Shown here one piece after another: positions 39,158 to 50,854 of a DNA stretch of 64,000 bases. The stretch's first letter is position 1; every line of letters begins with the position of its first letter. The position numbers were made by a program, and so were the translations under genes. The stretch spans positions 2,286,714-2,350,713 of the forward strand of contig JAQFVV010012506.1 in the NCBI GenBank assembly GCA_028023455.1, written 5' to 3'. The notes under the pieces were generated by a model. The model searched no databases, was not told where the DNA came from, and saw only the letters and a list, made by a program, of their open reading frames with translations. This DNA comes from Epiperipatus broadwayi (Eukaryota > Onychophora > Udeonychophora > Euonychophora > Peripatidae).

Positions 39158-39380
39158 TATATAACTGAATATTTGTAAATACAGTAACTAAATAATTAAA
39201 AATTTTATCCATTTAGGAGCGCTTTCGATTATCCCAGTAATCTGTGTCAACTAAAGTTTTAACACAGATTACTGGGATAATCGAAAGCGCTCCTAAGTGG
39301 ATAAAAATTTTAATTATTTAGTTACAGTATTTACAAATATTCAGTTATATAATTACGTATATTGCTTTAAAAATACAGAC
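39158..39380. mobile_element. Minimal foldback made of PLE-B ends
   Basis: Two 90-bp arms (39158-39247 and 39262-39351), almost exact reverse complements around a 14-bp spacer, each equivalent to the terminal sequence of the PLE-B palindrome at 53.2-55.3 kb (shared parts include ACTGGGATAATCGAAAG and CTAAGTGGATAAAA). After the right arm comes the tail 39352-39380, ending AAAAATACAGACAT, which matches in reverse 53205-53237, the 3' end of PLE-B. An (AAT)n tract follows directly. So this is a copy with both ends and no coding interior. Confidence 0.88.
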
Positions 39381-39383
39381 ATC

Positions 39384-39384
39384 A

Positions 39385-39446
<62 letters not shown>
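39384..39446. repeat. (AAT)n microsatellite next to PLE-B tail
   Basis: About 20 units of AAT directly after the PLE-B-type 3' tail. Microsatellites often sit at retroelement 3' ends, either as target or as tail. Confidence 0.95.
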
Positions 39447-41825
39447 GAATAATATTATATATATACACTAATAACAGACTAATGATCAATTTAATGTGCA
39501 TCACAAATTGTGACGGAGCATAGTGATGACCCAATGTCAAGTTAACCACTAGGGAAACAAGGGTGAAAATAAAATTAGAATTCTATTATGTAATTTTTAA
39601 ATTAACTACTACCAAGGTAATTTATGCAACAATAGCCAACTCCAGCAATATTGAAGGAAATGGAAGATTTAGTATACCAAACACCAGAAACTAAGCTCAG
39701 CATAAAAGCAAACCCAGTTCATTTTCATGCTCTTTTCTTTTTTTAAAAATAATAGACTATTAGTCATTGAAATTCTACATCATGAGATCAAATTTTTGAA
39801 TGTAAAAGAAAATGGATGCTTCATTCAAATATCCTGGCTTATCCATATAAGTTTATTAGTGTAAAAGCATAAGAAATTAAAATTGATGCTTGAATTAAGA
39901 GAGGTTTGATAAATCTGTGCAACTTAATAAAATAAGTGAATTGTTTTCAAACTAATATTGGAGAAACAACAATATTATTTAAACATAAACAGAAAAGGAA
40001 TAAAACCTCAAAAGCAATTAACAAAATGATGAAGTAATTTCTCTTGCATATAAAACCATTAAATGCCAAACTGCAAATAAAGAAAATTTAATTATATTAT
40101 AAATCACTGTATGATGTATTCTGGATAAATTACTAGTGCCATAAGACTGATTACCATTATTCTGACACTGGAAGTGTAATGACTTAATTTGGTTACTCAT
40201 GTAATGCCTGAAGAAATATCAAGTGTCCTACAACAAATGTCTACATGGATCAAGAGAAAGAGCAACTGGAGAGAATTGATGTAATATTACTTTGAGCATG
40301 TTATGTAAGGATTCCAATGAGTGATGAATATTTTACCTAAGGAGAGTAGTCTGAAAAGAGATAGACTATAGCCACAAAGGACATTGTTGTCAAACTCATG
40401 AACATTAACCAAGATGATTTAATAAAAGCTTTGATTATGTTATATATTCCTACCATATATATATATATATATATACGTTTGTAAAATTCTTTTTTCTAAT
40501 TTCCCACTTGGAAGCTCAAATGTTTATAACTTGGAAAAGTCTATCATAAGTGGAAGGAACAAAAAAGCATTTTTTTTTAAAAATTATTTATGATAATTTG
40601 TAAAATTCATTAGAGATATACATTACATGTGTAAAATATCAAACATACTAGTACACATATATTTATAACAAATTAAATTTATTTATTCATGCACACACAT
40701 ATATAATTTTTTGAAATGATATTAATTTTTTATATGCTATCCAATGATTATGTTCAATTTGATATTAAATCTTAAATGTTTAACTTTGAACATAAATTAA
40801 ATACATTATTTATAATAGTTAATAGTAATGTGCAGAGCCAAACTAATGCTCAATTTTCATAAAGAATCTTAGGGTATATGAGCACATACAGGTATATAAT
40901 AATCCTGTGTGTTTTGGTTATAAAGAATCTTATATGCACATATATATTCAAATATGCAAATTAGTATTTTAACTATGACATATATATGTAGTTATTATGT
41001 CTATAAAGATAATTTTTTCAACTTTATTAGCCAATCTCAGCATATTAACACTTCTAATGTTAGAGCTTGAAAATTTGAATTAGTGATGAAATTAATACAA
41101 ACTCTTTTTAATAACTTAATATTAATGCACAGGAAGTGCCTTCCATTTCTAGAGCACTTAATGAAGGAGCAGTTCAAAACACACATTAGTTATGATTGGT
41201 CACTTTTTTTTATTCATATAGTAATGTGTAAAAGTTGAGAAAATGCCCTGCATAGCCTAAGAAGAGTTAGTGAACTGTTTTGTTATTTTATTTTTTTTAA
41301 AAAGCACGAGTATTTTTAACTTATATAGTATTTCAATAAAAAAATATGGATGAAAAAACAAAAAAAATGTACAAAATCTTTAAACTATATTAAAGAACCT
41401 AATAGAAGGAAGATATATGAATCCAATTATATTAATTACAACAAACATAATTATATGAACATATATAAAACATCAATTAATTTAACTGATAATTGGCTAA
41501 TGATAAATGAATGAAAGATTATATAGTATACAGTATTTTTTTTTTCTTCATTGTACATATTATATTATTAGTATTATTGCTATAACAGGTTCTAGTTAAT
41601 TTTATATAAAAGAGATAGATATTGATATATATGCAATGTAGTTGTAATTATAAAATAGTTCCAATACATTGAGAAGAACAAAAATTAATATTTGCTGAAT
41701 AGAGCTTTTGTGTATTACTATTGTTAATTATTGCAATATATAAAGATATTATGTATGGTATGAGTTATTTAAATAATAATTAATATATGTACATCATTAG
41801 AAATGTATATATAAATAAAAATTGT
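39447..41825. other. AT-rich stretch without recognised genes
   Basis: No gene recognised. Includes a (TA)n run at about 40457-40476. Confidence 0.5.
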
Positions 41826-41838
41826 AATTTAAAATATT

Positions 41839-41995
41839 TATCTTTCCTATTGCTATTGCCAAATCCATATAATATTAATATCATCTATGTTCTTTAATAC
41901 TTTTACAATGCCTCTTTACCCCTAATATGACAGTTTTGATTACCCCAGCAATCTTCTTCAGCATTGTAAAAGTATTAAAGAACATAGATGATATT
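41839..41995 (-). mobile_element. Small foldback element with hammerhead-like core and 13-bp duplication
   Basis: A 157-bp insertion between direct repeats AATTTAAAATATT (41826-41838 and 41996-42008). The arm ATCATCTATGTTCTTTAATA (within about 41874-41911) is the exact reverse complement of the arm at 41962-41999, in each case about 38 bp. The hammerhead-like motif lies at 41933-41961 (minus). In minus orientation a tail (GGATTTGGCAATAGCAATAG and on) follows the second arm, up to the duplication. The same tail and arm recur at 59430-59510, so both belong to one family. Confidence 0.85.
41933..41961 (-). ncRNA. Hammerhead-like core, copy 2
   Basis: Minus strand: CTGAAGA, A, GATTG / loop CTGGGG / TAATC (one G-U pair), AAAAC. 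All elements are present except that the GAAA box reads AAAA. The extra A between box and helix is common to all copies in this window. After the box comes CTGTCATATTAGGGG, in which a helix III is weak. Confidence 0.5.
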
Positions 41996-42008
41996 AATTT
42001 AAAATATT

Positions 42009-43540
42009 ATAGATAACTTTTAACAAAGGATAAATATTCTTAGCAATTTTATTACTAAAAAAAAAAATCTGAATGAAGAAACATTATATATTGCCTTTCC
42101 CAAATTACATATTAATAACTATTTAAATTTAACCATAAACTTTGTGCAATTAATAACTATTATATATTTATAACAATTTAAATAAAAAACAAAAAAATAT
42201 TTAGTATAGTTTTTTTGCAGTTTAGATTCCTAAAGGCATTCATTGATTTTTTTCTTATATTATCATGTTTTTTATTGCACAAGTGCAGTTTTTTTTTTTT
42301 TTAAAAATCATACAAAAAAAAGTATATATTGAAAAATACTATAATGGAAGTTTAAAAGGGTTTATGGAAATTACATTATTAACTTCAACTGATTGTACCA
42401 ATTACTGGAGAATCTGATATTTCTTGTACAACATACCTTGTAATACAACAACATTGCCACAAATCATTTATTACATGTAGAGGGATAATATTGCTTGAAA
42501 GTATTATATATTTATGATGGCTTTTATTACTGTTTTTACATATTTATATGTTTATCTATATGCAAAACATTTCTGGCTTATATTTTAATTTTGAACCATT
42601 AGTAATAAGGTTAAGTTTCACATGAACTGACTGAAGCATTAACATTTAAATATTAACATTGCTATGTTGATGGATCCCAAAACCTATGTTGTGCTGATAT
42701 TGGGCATCTCTTTATTATAGAAACATGTAAAAGTTTAGAAAAATCCTCTAGATGATTCTTGAAAAATGAAACTCACTTCAGATAATAACATATTTACATC
42801 ATTATATTATTGATTTACACATGCACACACATGAGCATGTGGTATATTGATAGAATATTTAATGCCATATCAATAATCTGTTTTTCAGATTTCAGTCAGA
42901 CTTAGAAAATTTTTTAAGATAACTAGTATATAACCTGAACAGGTGATCTTTTATTATAAATCTGTAAATGTCTATTTAGATATTTTAATGCTGCATAAAA
43001 CAAAGATGAGAACATTTTCAAATATTCATTAACATGAAATTGACAGTGCCTTCTTATTCACTTTTTTTTTGTACAATTTTTTTGGCTAGATCTTTGGCAT
43101 GTAAATATTTATTTAAAAGTTGTTTTACCTTTATACATGCATACACACAAATATATATATCTATGTTATAGTTAAAGTAATAAGTACAGTTATTATTAAT
43201 AATTATTGGATTTTTTGATCAAAGTAATAAAAAATACAAAAATACCTAAAAATCACATTCACCAAGTAATTATTAATAATTATCAGGTAATAATTAATAA
43301 TTATCAATAGGTGACTAGGAAATGTAATAAAAATATATGGAGGTTGGAAAATGTAATAAAAAATTATAGTATAAAATTTTTTATTTATTATTTTCATATG
43401 TAGTGATTTTTCAATTTATTGTTGTATTATTTATCAAATTATGATAAAATTATGCAAATAAGGAATATAAAACAAATGGGAAAACTTTAATTAGGCAAAA
43501 GTATTAAATTTTTATAAAATTACAAACGATTACAAATTAT
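42009..43540. other. AT-rich stretch without recognised genes
   Basis: No gene recognised; short T and A runs only. Confidence 0.5.
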
Positions 43541-44175
43541 TTATATATAAAATAATATTGCAAAACTATTTATTTTTGCAGGAAGAGTTTTTGTGACATT
43601 TAGAATTGCAAAGAATTTTTGATTTTTTTTACTTTTGTTGTGATATGAGTCACAACCACCTAAATTGGAATTCCTGTGAGCACAGTCTCTTAAACTTATT
43701 TCCATATCTGGACCATCATTAATTGAAATATTTTTTTTTGCAACTGTAAATTCATTCCTGACATAGAATTGGTTTAAAATGCCATATTTTGTACTAAGTT
43801 TACATAATTTATTATTTTTAATTGACATTATAACAGCAATAATATTCCGATTATCAGCTTTAGTCCTATCTACATCTGGAATCCTTACCCAAATGCATTC
43901 TATTACATTTGCAATTGGAAATTTAGTTTTCAAAAGTCATAACATTTTTTCAGGTCACTTATTCAGAATTCCCTTAACAGAGTTTCAAACTTTTTGGATT
44001 TTTTCCACAGATTTCAACAAGTGTGAAACAAGAATTTTCTTTAGTCTGTTCACTATTTTCAATACTGCCAATATTTTTTTCCTTTATTATGTTCCATGTC
44101 ATTTGGCAATATTTCAGAAAAATATGGTTGATCTATCTATGATTGGACTAATACTCTCATTTCGTATTTTACTGT
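43541..44175 (-). pseudogene. KRBA2-like (integrase-type transposon-derived) protein, C-terminal fragment
   Basis: The minus-strand frame from 43933 reads MKTKFPIANVIECIWVRIPD and continues VDRTKADNRNIIAVIMSIKN, KYGILNQFYVRNEFTVAKKN and MEISLRDCAHRNSNLGG. This follows the region after the integrase core in proteins annotated as KRAB-A domain-containing 2-like: V-G-D-x-V-x-V-x-I-P-x-V-D-R-G-x-x-D-x-R-N, then K-x-G-I-L-x-x-x-Y-x-R-x-x-F and S-L-R-E-x-A-x. Upstream to about 44175, after a frameshift, is a helical Lys-rich stretch (ILNK-PEKML) as expected. The Cys-rich tail is missing or broken. The DDE integrase itself is not present, so this is a truncated piece. The overlapping plus-strand frame at 43779 is a shadow. 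Confidence 0.6.
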
Positions 44176-45824
44176 AAATTGAGAAATTGTCATTTAGAGA
44201 TTTGAACTTTAAAAATCACTTGAAAATATTTAAAATAAAATTAAAATAAGTTTCTGCCTCTCAAAAAATTATGTAGAACACGTTAGTGATAACAAAATAA
44301 GTGCAAGTTAAAATTTTGTCAGATTTATTGAACCATAATTTAAAAAATATAAAGTACTGAAAAAAGAACACTGAATTAAAATCACAATATTACCTAATAT
44401 CTACATGGAGAAATCTAGTGTATTTTTTATATGTTCTGTGATTTGGAATTTAAATATGGATCAGATAAACTTGATTTTTTTTCTCTGTTTAAGCGGGTTT
44501 GGGTTTTTCCCCCATATATGAGGCCCATAAAAACCCAGACAATCCAATATTGGTCAATAATAGGTATCTAGTTATATATATATTTGTTAAAGAATAAAAT
44601 AAAATTTAAAAATCGCTCAACTCATACTATCTATTACAATAAATAATGCATTCACTATCTGTATTTTTTTAATTTTTTATGAATACATAAATACTGGAGA
44701 AATTATTGTTCTGCAGTCGAATATCCACGTGTTTACCTTTGCAAAGATTTTGAATTAGATTACATTTTTCAGTAATGATTCTTTGTGATCAAATCTAGTA
44801 TATAACCCAAAATGGTTGAATTAAAACTTGAATATTATTACTGACGAAAAAAAAAAAAGAAGAAAAAATTAACCCATATTCAAAAATAAGTTATACATCT
44901 TAAGAAAAGTAATGCATACGCGTAATGAAATTGTTATTAAAAAAAGTATCGAAAATTGAATAATCAATAGGTCATGTGAGAACCAAGAACCAAAGTAATG
45001 CTCTCTTCAAAAATCTTCATTCTACGACACGGTAATTCTGTCTGTGCTGAATGCAAATAAAAATATATATACATAGATAGAAAGTAAAACTCAATTATTC
45101 CCCCTCCACACACACACACACACGCGCGCCAAAAAGAAAGTAAAAGAGGAAGTTTGAATCTTGAATTCAAATATGAATACGTTTAATTTAGCTTTACGCA
45201 CACATATGCACATTTATGGTAAAATTTCTACATCATTTGAATTATTCGTTTTTATCGCTTTTCAATACTAAACTCTTAAATATTCTATTCTCAAATATAC
45301 GCCTTAAACCCAATTATTATAAATTAAGTATGTCTTTAATACTGTATTCTTTCTTTTATTTTCAATTCATTCACTTAACTAAGGTGTACTCAGTTTATTA
45401 AGTGATGCTTATCATGTGAGACTTATTTTTCGGCTCAAGGAACATTAACTTTATTATAACATTAGTAAAATATTAGAGATAGAGAATATTTTTGAGAGTG
45501 CATTCACTTGTATAAATTTACTAAAAGGCTAAATAAAACAGTCATTAAAAATAGGTATAAAACAAGAGGAGTGTATAAGTTTTACTTTATTTATCGTTTC
45601 TCCATCATTGATTTTATATCTTACTTGAATATGATAGTAGTTAAGAAAAGGGATAATAAAAAATAAAAAAAAATAGCTTTCTTTTTTTCTCAAATTTTTT
45701 TTGTTCTACAAAAATTTAAATTACTGTGTTTCCATATCCATATATCACACATACTTGTCCACAGATATAAATAAGAGCAAACCAGTTTTTAAATTGCCCC
45801 TTATAAGATCTCTCCAACAATACT
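44176..45824. other. AT-rich stretch without recognised genes
   Basis: Contains a GGGTTTTT/AAAAACCC inverted pair at about 44509-44557 with a GC-containing interior, possibly a remnant of a small element, and a (CA)n run ending in CGCGCG at about 45107-45129. No gene recognised. Confidence 0.45.
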
Positions 45825-46199
45825 GTCTAGAGCAGGGGGCAGTAACCTTTTAGTAGTGTGGTGCCGAAGCTATGTTACAATGTTATTCCAGGAGCTGACA
45901 TGATTTTACCAATCTTATTATATTATCAAAATTGGTTCATTTTATAATGGGCTTCAAAGTTATATATATATACTACTATATAATATATACTTTTGAAGTC
46001 CATTATAACTGGATCTTATATTATTGGTCATTCAATATTTTAAAATACTTAGAATCATGTAAAAAGTACCTTTTTTTAAAATTTGTAATTTTTAACATGC
46101 TTATTAAAAATTATATTACAAATTATAATTACAACCTTTTACCTATACAAAATATATAATTTAAATAAGAAAAAAATATGAATTCTAATATGATCAGCC

Positions 46200-48050
46200 A
46201 TTTTTTATTATTAAAATAAATTAATGTGAACCTTGGCCTTGTACCTCTTTGCTCAATGTCAGGTATGTAATTGGTCATTTTTAGTTTCATGCATGCTTCT
46301 GAATGTTCAGGTGTTAGGCAACTTCTTTGTGAACTCAAAATATGTTTCATATGTGAGAAAATTTGTTCACATAAGTAAGTTGAACCAAAATTCCAAAAGC
46401 AGAGCACAAGTAGTTTTTTTCAAAGAATTAAATCTTTCGGGTAATGATATCCAACAATTGAGAATGACAGCCGACTTTTCTAGACAGTTCCCTTCAAGAG
46501 TTTTCACAATTCTACAAATTTAGTTTTCCACAATTCTGATGATATTAATTTGATTAATTCCATTTCAAAACTATCAATATCCATCCACTCAAAAAAAAGA
46601 CAAATCAAATAGTCATCTTTAAATCAAATGTCAGGTTTGATGAAAGAAAATATGGGTGTGTGTATTTGAAAGTCTTCACATCGTTTGAAAAATTCTTCTC
46701 TGAGAGCTTCAATGTATTTTTGAAGTTCATCTTTGTTAATGTTAAATTGATTTGCATAGGCCTTTGCATTTGAAAAATACTTATAGATGTTAGTAACAAT
46801 ATCACGCCAAAATATATATAATTTTGATGCAAATCCTTTCCAATATTCAAAAAGTTCTAGTACTATTTGACCCTTCCTTTGCAAATGCAAGTTTAACTCA
46901 TTCAAGTGTTGAGTTATAACAGTCAGAATCATCAATTTGCATAACCAGTCTTCATCATTTATTTCTGGATAATGTTGTTCTTTTTTATAAAGAAACATCT
47001 TGATTTCTTTCAGACATGATACAAACCTGTTCAAGACATTACCTCGACTAATCCAATGAACATTGCTGTATAGAGGGAGGTCTATATATGTACTATTCAT
47101 TTCTTGCAAAAGGGATTTAAATTGCCTATGTGTTAATGAAGAACAAGAAATTATGAAATTAATTATTTTAATGACACTGTCCATTACAGAATTCAAGCAT
47201 TGTGATGAGATTTTTGCAACTAAATTTTTCTGGTATATAATGCAGTGGAAACTCAATATTTGATGTTTAATATGATTTTCAAGAAGTTTAGCAAATCTCT
47301 TTTCCTTTCCGACCATTGCAAGGCTAGCACCAGTAGTAACAGTAAATATTTTATGTTAATTTTCTGATTTTTCAAAATAATTGAAAAATGCAGTGGAAAT
47401 ATCATGTCCCTTAGTCGCACCAGTAAGGGGGATCAAGCAACACAGTTCTTCATAAATATGGTTGTTCTCACAATATTGTGCAACTATTGCAAGGCACACC
47501 ACATCATTTACATCAGTGCTTTCATCAACAGCAACACTGAATGCAACAGCTTGTTGTAAACTGGTTTTCTGTTTTGTTGTTACATGTTCAGCTATGTCAG
47601 TTATTCTTCTTTGAATTGATCTTGCAGAAGCAGATATTTCTCAAATTCGAGACAGTAATGTTTGTTTATTTGGTAGATCACTGAATAAGATTTCAGAACT
47701 TTTCAAAAATATTTCTTTGATGAATTGTTCATCTGTGAAAGATTTGCCTTTCAAAGCCACACAATGAGCAATTGTATAACTACATTTGATGGCTTTATTT
47801 TGAGTTCCAATTATTTGACTAAAATAAGTAATTTGTTTCTTAAAGGCAGAAACAGTTATTTTTATAGCTTCACTTTTCTCATCCGAGTTTTTAAACATGA
47901 ACACATGTTTAGTTTGATAATGTCTTTGTACACTTGAGGTATGACACACAATACTTTCACAGCATGATCTTTTTGCTGTACAAATCCATATTCATTTGTC
48001 CAAGAGTCTTGTAAAAAGTGAATATCACGTTTTTGTCTTTTGTGGGACAT
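46200..48050 (-). pseudogene. hAT transposase, GTF2IRD2/ZBED-like, decayed
   Basis: Minus-strand frames in order: a BED-type zinc-finger start (FLQDSWTNEYGFVQQKDHAV, then after a frameshift VQRHYQTKH supplying the His pair); a helical region (KGKSFTDEQFIKEIFLKSSE); AFSVAVDESTDVNDVVCLAI with the first catalytic Asp of hAT transposases; a long piece with SFHCIIYQKNLVAKI and YSNVHWISRGNVLNRFVSCL, the H-C-x-x-H-x-x-x-L and W-x-S-R-G-x-V-L-x-R-F blocks of this family; and the C-terminal dimerisation region STYLCEQIFSHMKHILSSQR, ending near TNYIPDIEQ. The order and the blocks match proteins annotated as general transcription factor II-I repeat domain-containing 2-like. Several stops and frameshifts break it. 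Confidence 0.88.
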
Positions 48051-48074
48051 TTTGCGAATCTCTCAGTCACTATG

Positions 48075-48605
48075 CAATGATGTGATGTGATGTATTGTGC
48101 CTTCTTCTTAAACAAAGTCAAGAATATCTCAGCAATTATGCCCAGATAAACCTGTTAGCCACTTTATTTTCCATTCCCCACTCTAAATTTTCCCATAATC
48201 TTCTCTATCCCATTTCCATAACATAATCTTTGTCAACTCTATAACCTTTATATCTAAATCCCCCTTATCTTTTCCCAAACCCAACATAAAAACCAATAAT
48301 TCACTTTCTATATAATCACTTTTTTCATATTTATTCTTCCATAAATTCATTATATGTACCCTTTCTGTTTTCAAGCATTTACATTCAATTAACAAATGCC
48401 TAATATTTTCTATTCCTTCCTTACATAATTCACAAAATAAATCACCCATATTTTTTCCATTTACATGTATATTCTCTTGTAGCTAAAGATCCCGTTTGAG
48501 CTTAAAAAATAAACTACTTTCCTTACTATTATCATATATTAACTCACACCATTTAACTACCAAAAATAACTTTCTAGAATTGATAATGTAATAAGCTTTT
48601 TATTT
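48075..48605 (-). mobile_element. LINE 3' end, copy 2, nested in hAT 1
   Basis: Minus-strand coding from about 48605 to 48183: NSRKLFLVVKWCELIYDNSK, one stop, then NGKNMGDLFCELCKEGIENI and RHLLIECKCLKTERVHIMNL, ending with LTKIMLWKWDREDYGKI. The C-x-x-C ... H-x-x-x-x-C zinc motif preceded by a small ORF tail is usual at the C-terminus of several LINE reverse transcriptases; I cannot fix the clade. After the stop come about 100 bp of 3' UTR and a tail related to (ATC)n at 48075-48097. It is strongly 5' truncated and inserted upstream of the transposase start of hAT 1, so it postdates that transposon. The 33.7-kb copy shares its last ~195 bp. Confidence 0.8.
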
Positions 48606-48900
48606 GGATTATGATCTCATTTTTTAATATTATCAGAAGTAAAATGTGAATATGTAGAATTTATTTCGCTTGCAAACAAAAATATCTTTTAAATGAAGTT
48701 AAGTGTATTATTTTTTGATAAATAATCATTTAATGATAAATTCAATGTTGAATGTAAAAACAAAAAAAAAGACGCTATAATTAAAATATATATTTTTTTA
48801 CTATTTCAATTTATTCAGAGTGCCATTGATAATCATTGGTGTGCCATCTTCGTGCCAAGAATGGCATGGGTGCCATAGGTTGCCGACCCCTGGTCTAGAG

Positions 48901-50825
48901 GAACATAAAAAAAGAAACCATTATTCAGCAGTTGGCTTTTAAATAGACATGTAAATAGCCATTTGCTTGTCATTCTTATAAGTGGCAACTATGTGATAGT
49001 TTTGCCTAGATTCAAACCAAAGTCTGGAATATTGGAATATGTTTAATATTACTTCATAAGACTCTTGATATTCTTTTTCTTTATATATTTTCTAGTTTTG
49101 TTCTTATCAATTAATGTTTCATCTCAATCATATTACAGCCCCGGAACTCAAATCAACCTCTTTCATTCTGGATGCATTTTGAAACATTTACTTCACTTTT
49201 TTTGCAAGTGAATAAGACATACATAGCTCATGTTGTAATTTAACTTTATATACACATTTTTAAAGCTATATTTTAGCCATATATATATATCAAACTTTAT
49301 TCCATTACACATTCCAGAAACATATAAATAAAGACATATGAAAAAAGATGAATGACCGCCAAAATGCGCATTTTGTACCAGAATTCATCAATAGGCATAA
49401 ATCATAGATATGTATGTAAAAAAGCAGTTTTAAATTGCCTATTTTATGAAGAAGGTCTTTCCAGCAGTAATTTCTAGAGAAAAATTAAGAACGCATTATT
49501 TAGCCGAATCAAGATGTTCATACCAATTTACTGGTTATTATTATAAGTGTTGACCATGTGGATAGTTTTCTGAAAAATCCAGCCTAATTACAACCTAGTA
49601 AAATATATTTTATCTAACCTAGATTCAAATTAAGATCAGGAATACTGGGAAATATTTAATATTGCATTATAAGACCCTTGATATTATTTTTTCTTTATAT
49701 ATATATATATAATCCTGTTACTCATTGAATGGGTATCAGAAATTTTTTTATCAATGTTTTTTTCTTTTCTAGTTCTTTATGAAAGGTTGTTGAAGAATTC
49801 TTTACCTGCAGTAGGAAAATTCTGTTTTACCCATGCACATATGCATTTAAATGTTAGAATTTTAATAGAAATGCATTGTGTATTTTTATAAACAATTTTT
49901 TAATTATGTTATAATAAAGCAAAATATCAATTAAATTTAGACACTACCAGCTAAAATTATATTATATAATAACTGTATTTTTGTTTGAAATATTTTAAAC
50001 TAAAAATGAATTTCCTCTTTTAGCTCATATTTAAGATTTTATACAAGATTATTTATAAAAATGCACAGATTATTCTCTTAAAATTCCACAATTTTCAATC
50101 TATAAATTTGTGAAAATACTTTACTTTAAAAAACATATAATAGATATAGTTATTATTTGAGTGTCTCATGCTTACACAATTTGTGTATTTATGTATAAGC
50201 ACATTTCTTTATATGAAAAGCAATATTTAGGTTTAAAAGACATTTTATTCTTAAATATTTTCAATGTTAATGTGATTTATTTATAAATGCTTTCAATACT
50301 GGTCATAAACATGTATGTTTGCATGTAGATAGGTGAAATAATGAGAACATGATTTAATGAATGAGTAAAAATTAAAACCACAAAAGACTATACATACTGT
50401 CATCTTCATAGGCAGCAACCACTTGCAAACTAATATGATCATTCCTATTTTTAAAAATGCATATAGAAAAGCAAAATAATAATAATAAAAAAATAATCCT
50501 TGAAACAGATATATATATATATTATATAATTTAAAAATACAGACATTTAATGGTTGTAGTTATTTATATATATATATATAGTCTGTACTGTGATATTATG
50601 ATATTCTACTCTGCAACAAACTTTCTTTGTATGAAAGATTTCAATATCTTGACTAATTATAGCTATCCATTGTAGTATATCCTCAGCTATATTTTTCCAA
50701 TAAAAACAATTTATTCAAGATGTTCAATACTTTCACTCTTTTTCGTTGCTTATACTTAATAAATCTTTTTTAAAAAAATCAATTCTTTTCAGCTTTCACA
50801 AAACTTTTTATTAACTTATCTAATA
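48901..50825. other. AT-rich stretch with two related SINE-like fragments
   Basis: Two segments resemble each other: about 49011-49090 (TAGATTCAAACCAAAGTCTG, then CATAAGACTCTTGATATTCT) and about 49620-49705 (TAGATTCAAATTAAGATCAG, then TATAAGACCCTTGATATTAT). On the minus strand each has a TTTGAATCTA block like the B box at 12967 and 13606, so they may be tRNA-SINE copies. A match to the PLE-B tail (TTTAAAAATACAGACAT) occurs at about 50530. No gene recognised. Confidence 0.4.
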
Positions 50826-50854
50826 ATTGTGGATTGCTTAGCAGTCTTCTTCAG
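50826..50854 (-). ncRNA. Hammerhead-like core, copy 3 (degenerate)
   Basis: Minus strand: CTGAAGA, A, GACTG / loop CTAAG / CAATC, then CACAA in place of GAAAC. The helix lacks one pair (C-A). No foldback arms are evident around it. A decayed member of the family, judged by its box, the extra A and the helix/loop lengths. Confidence 0.35.

Larger units (their letters stand above)
45833..48892 (-). mobile_element. hAT transposon 1, full length with nested LINE
   Basis: The 3060-bp element starts CAGGGGGCAGTAACC and ends, in reverse complement, CAGGGGTCGGCAACC, the classic end of animal hAT transposons, and is flanked by a perfect 8-bp duplication GTCTAGAG (45825-45832 and 48893-48900). Subterminal GGCAC/GTGCC motifs lie inside the right end. 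A decayed transposase fills most of the element on the minus strand. A LINE 3' end sits between the transposase start and the right end. The element is complete in length but not functional. Confidence 0.93.

Noticed and set aside
43779-44177. 132-codon plus-strand hydrophobic frame
   Set aside because: It is antisense to the KRBA2-like coding fragment; apparent membrane segments come from reading AT-rich DNA.
46233-46523. Plus-strand frames within hAT 1 (also 47063-47263 and 47725-47937)
   Set aside because: All are antisense to the hAT transposase, whose blocks are recognisable on the minus strand.
48815-48892. GGCAC/GTGCC hairpin cluster as an independent small RNA
   Set aside because: It lies in the terminal region of hAT 1 and is explained as subterminal repeats of that transposon.
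50520-50550. Solo PLE-B 3' tail (match to AAAAATACAGACAT)
   Set aside because: Only about 17 bp match in AT-rich DNA and upstream sequence does not follow PLE-B; noted but too weak to call.
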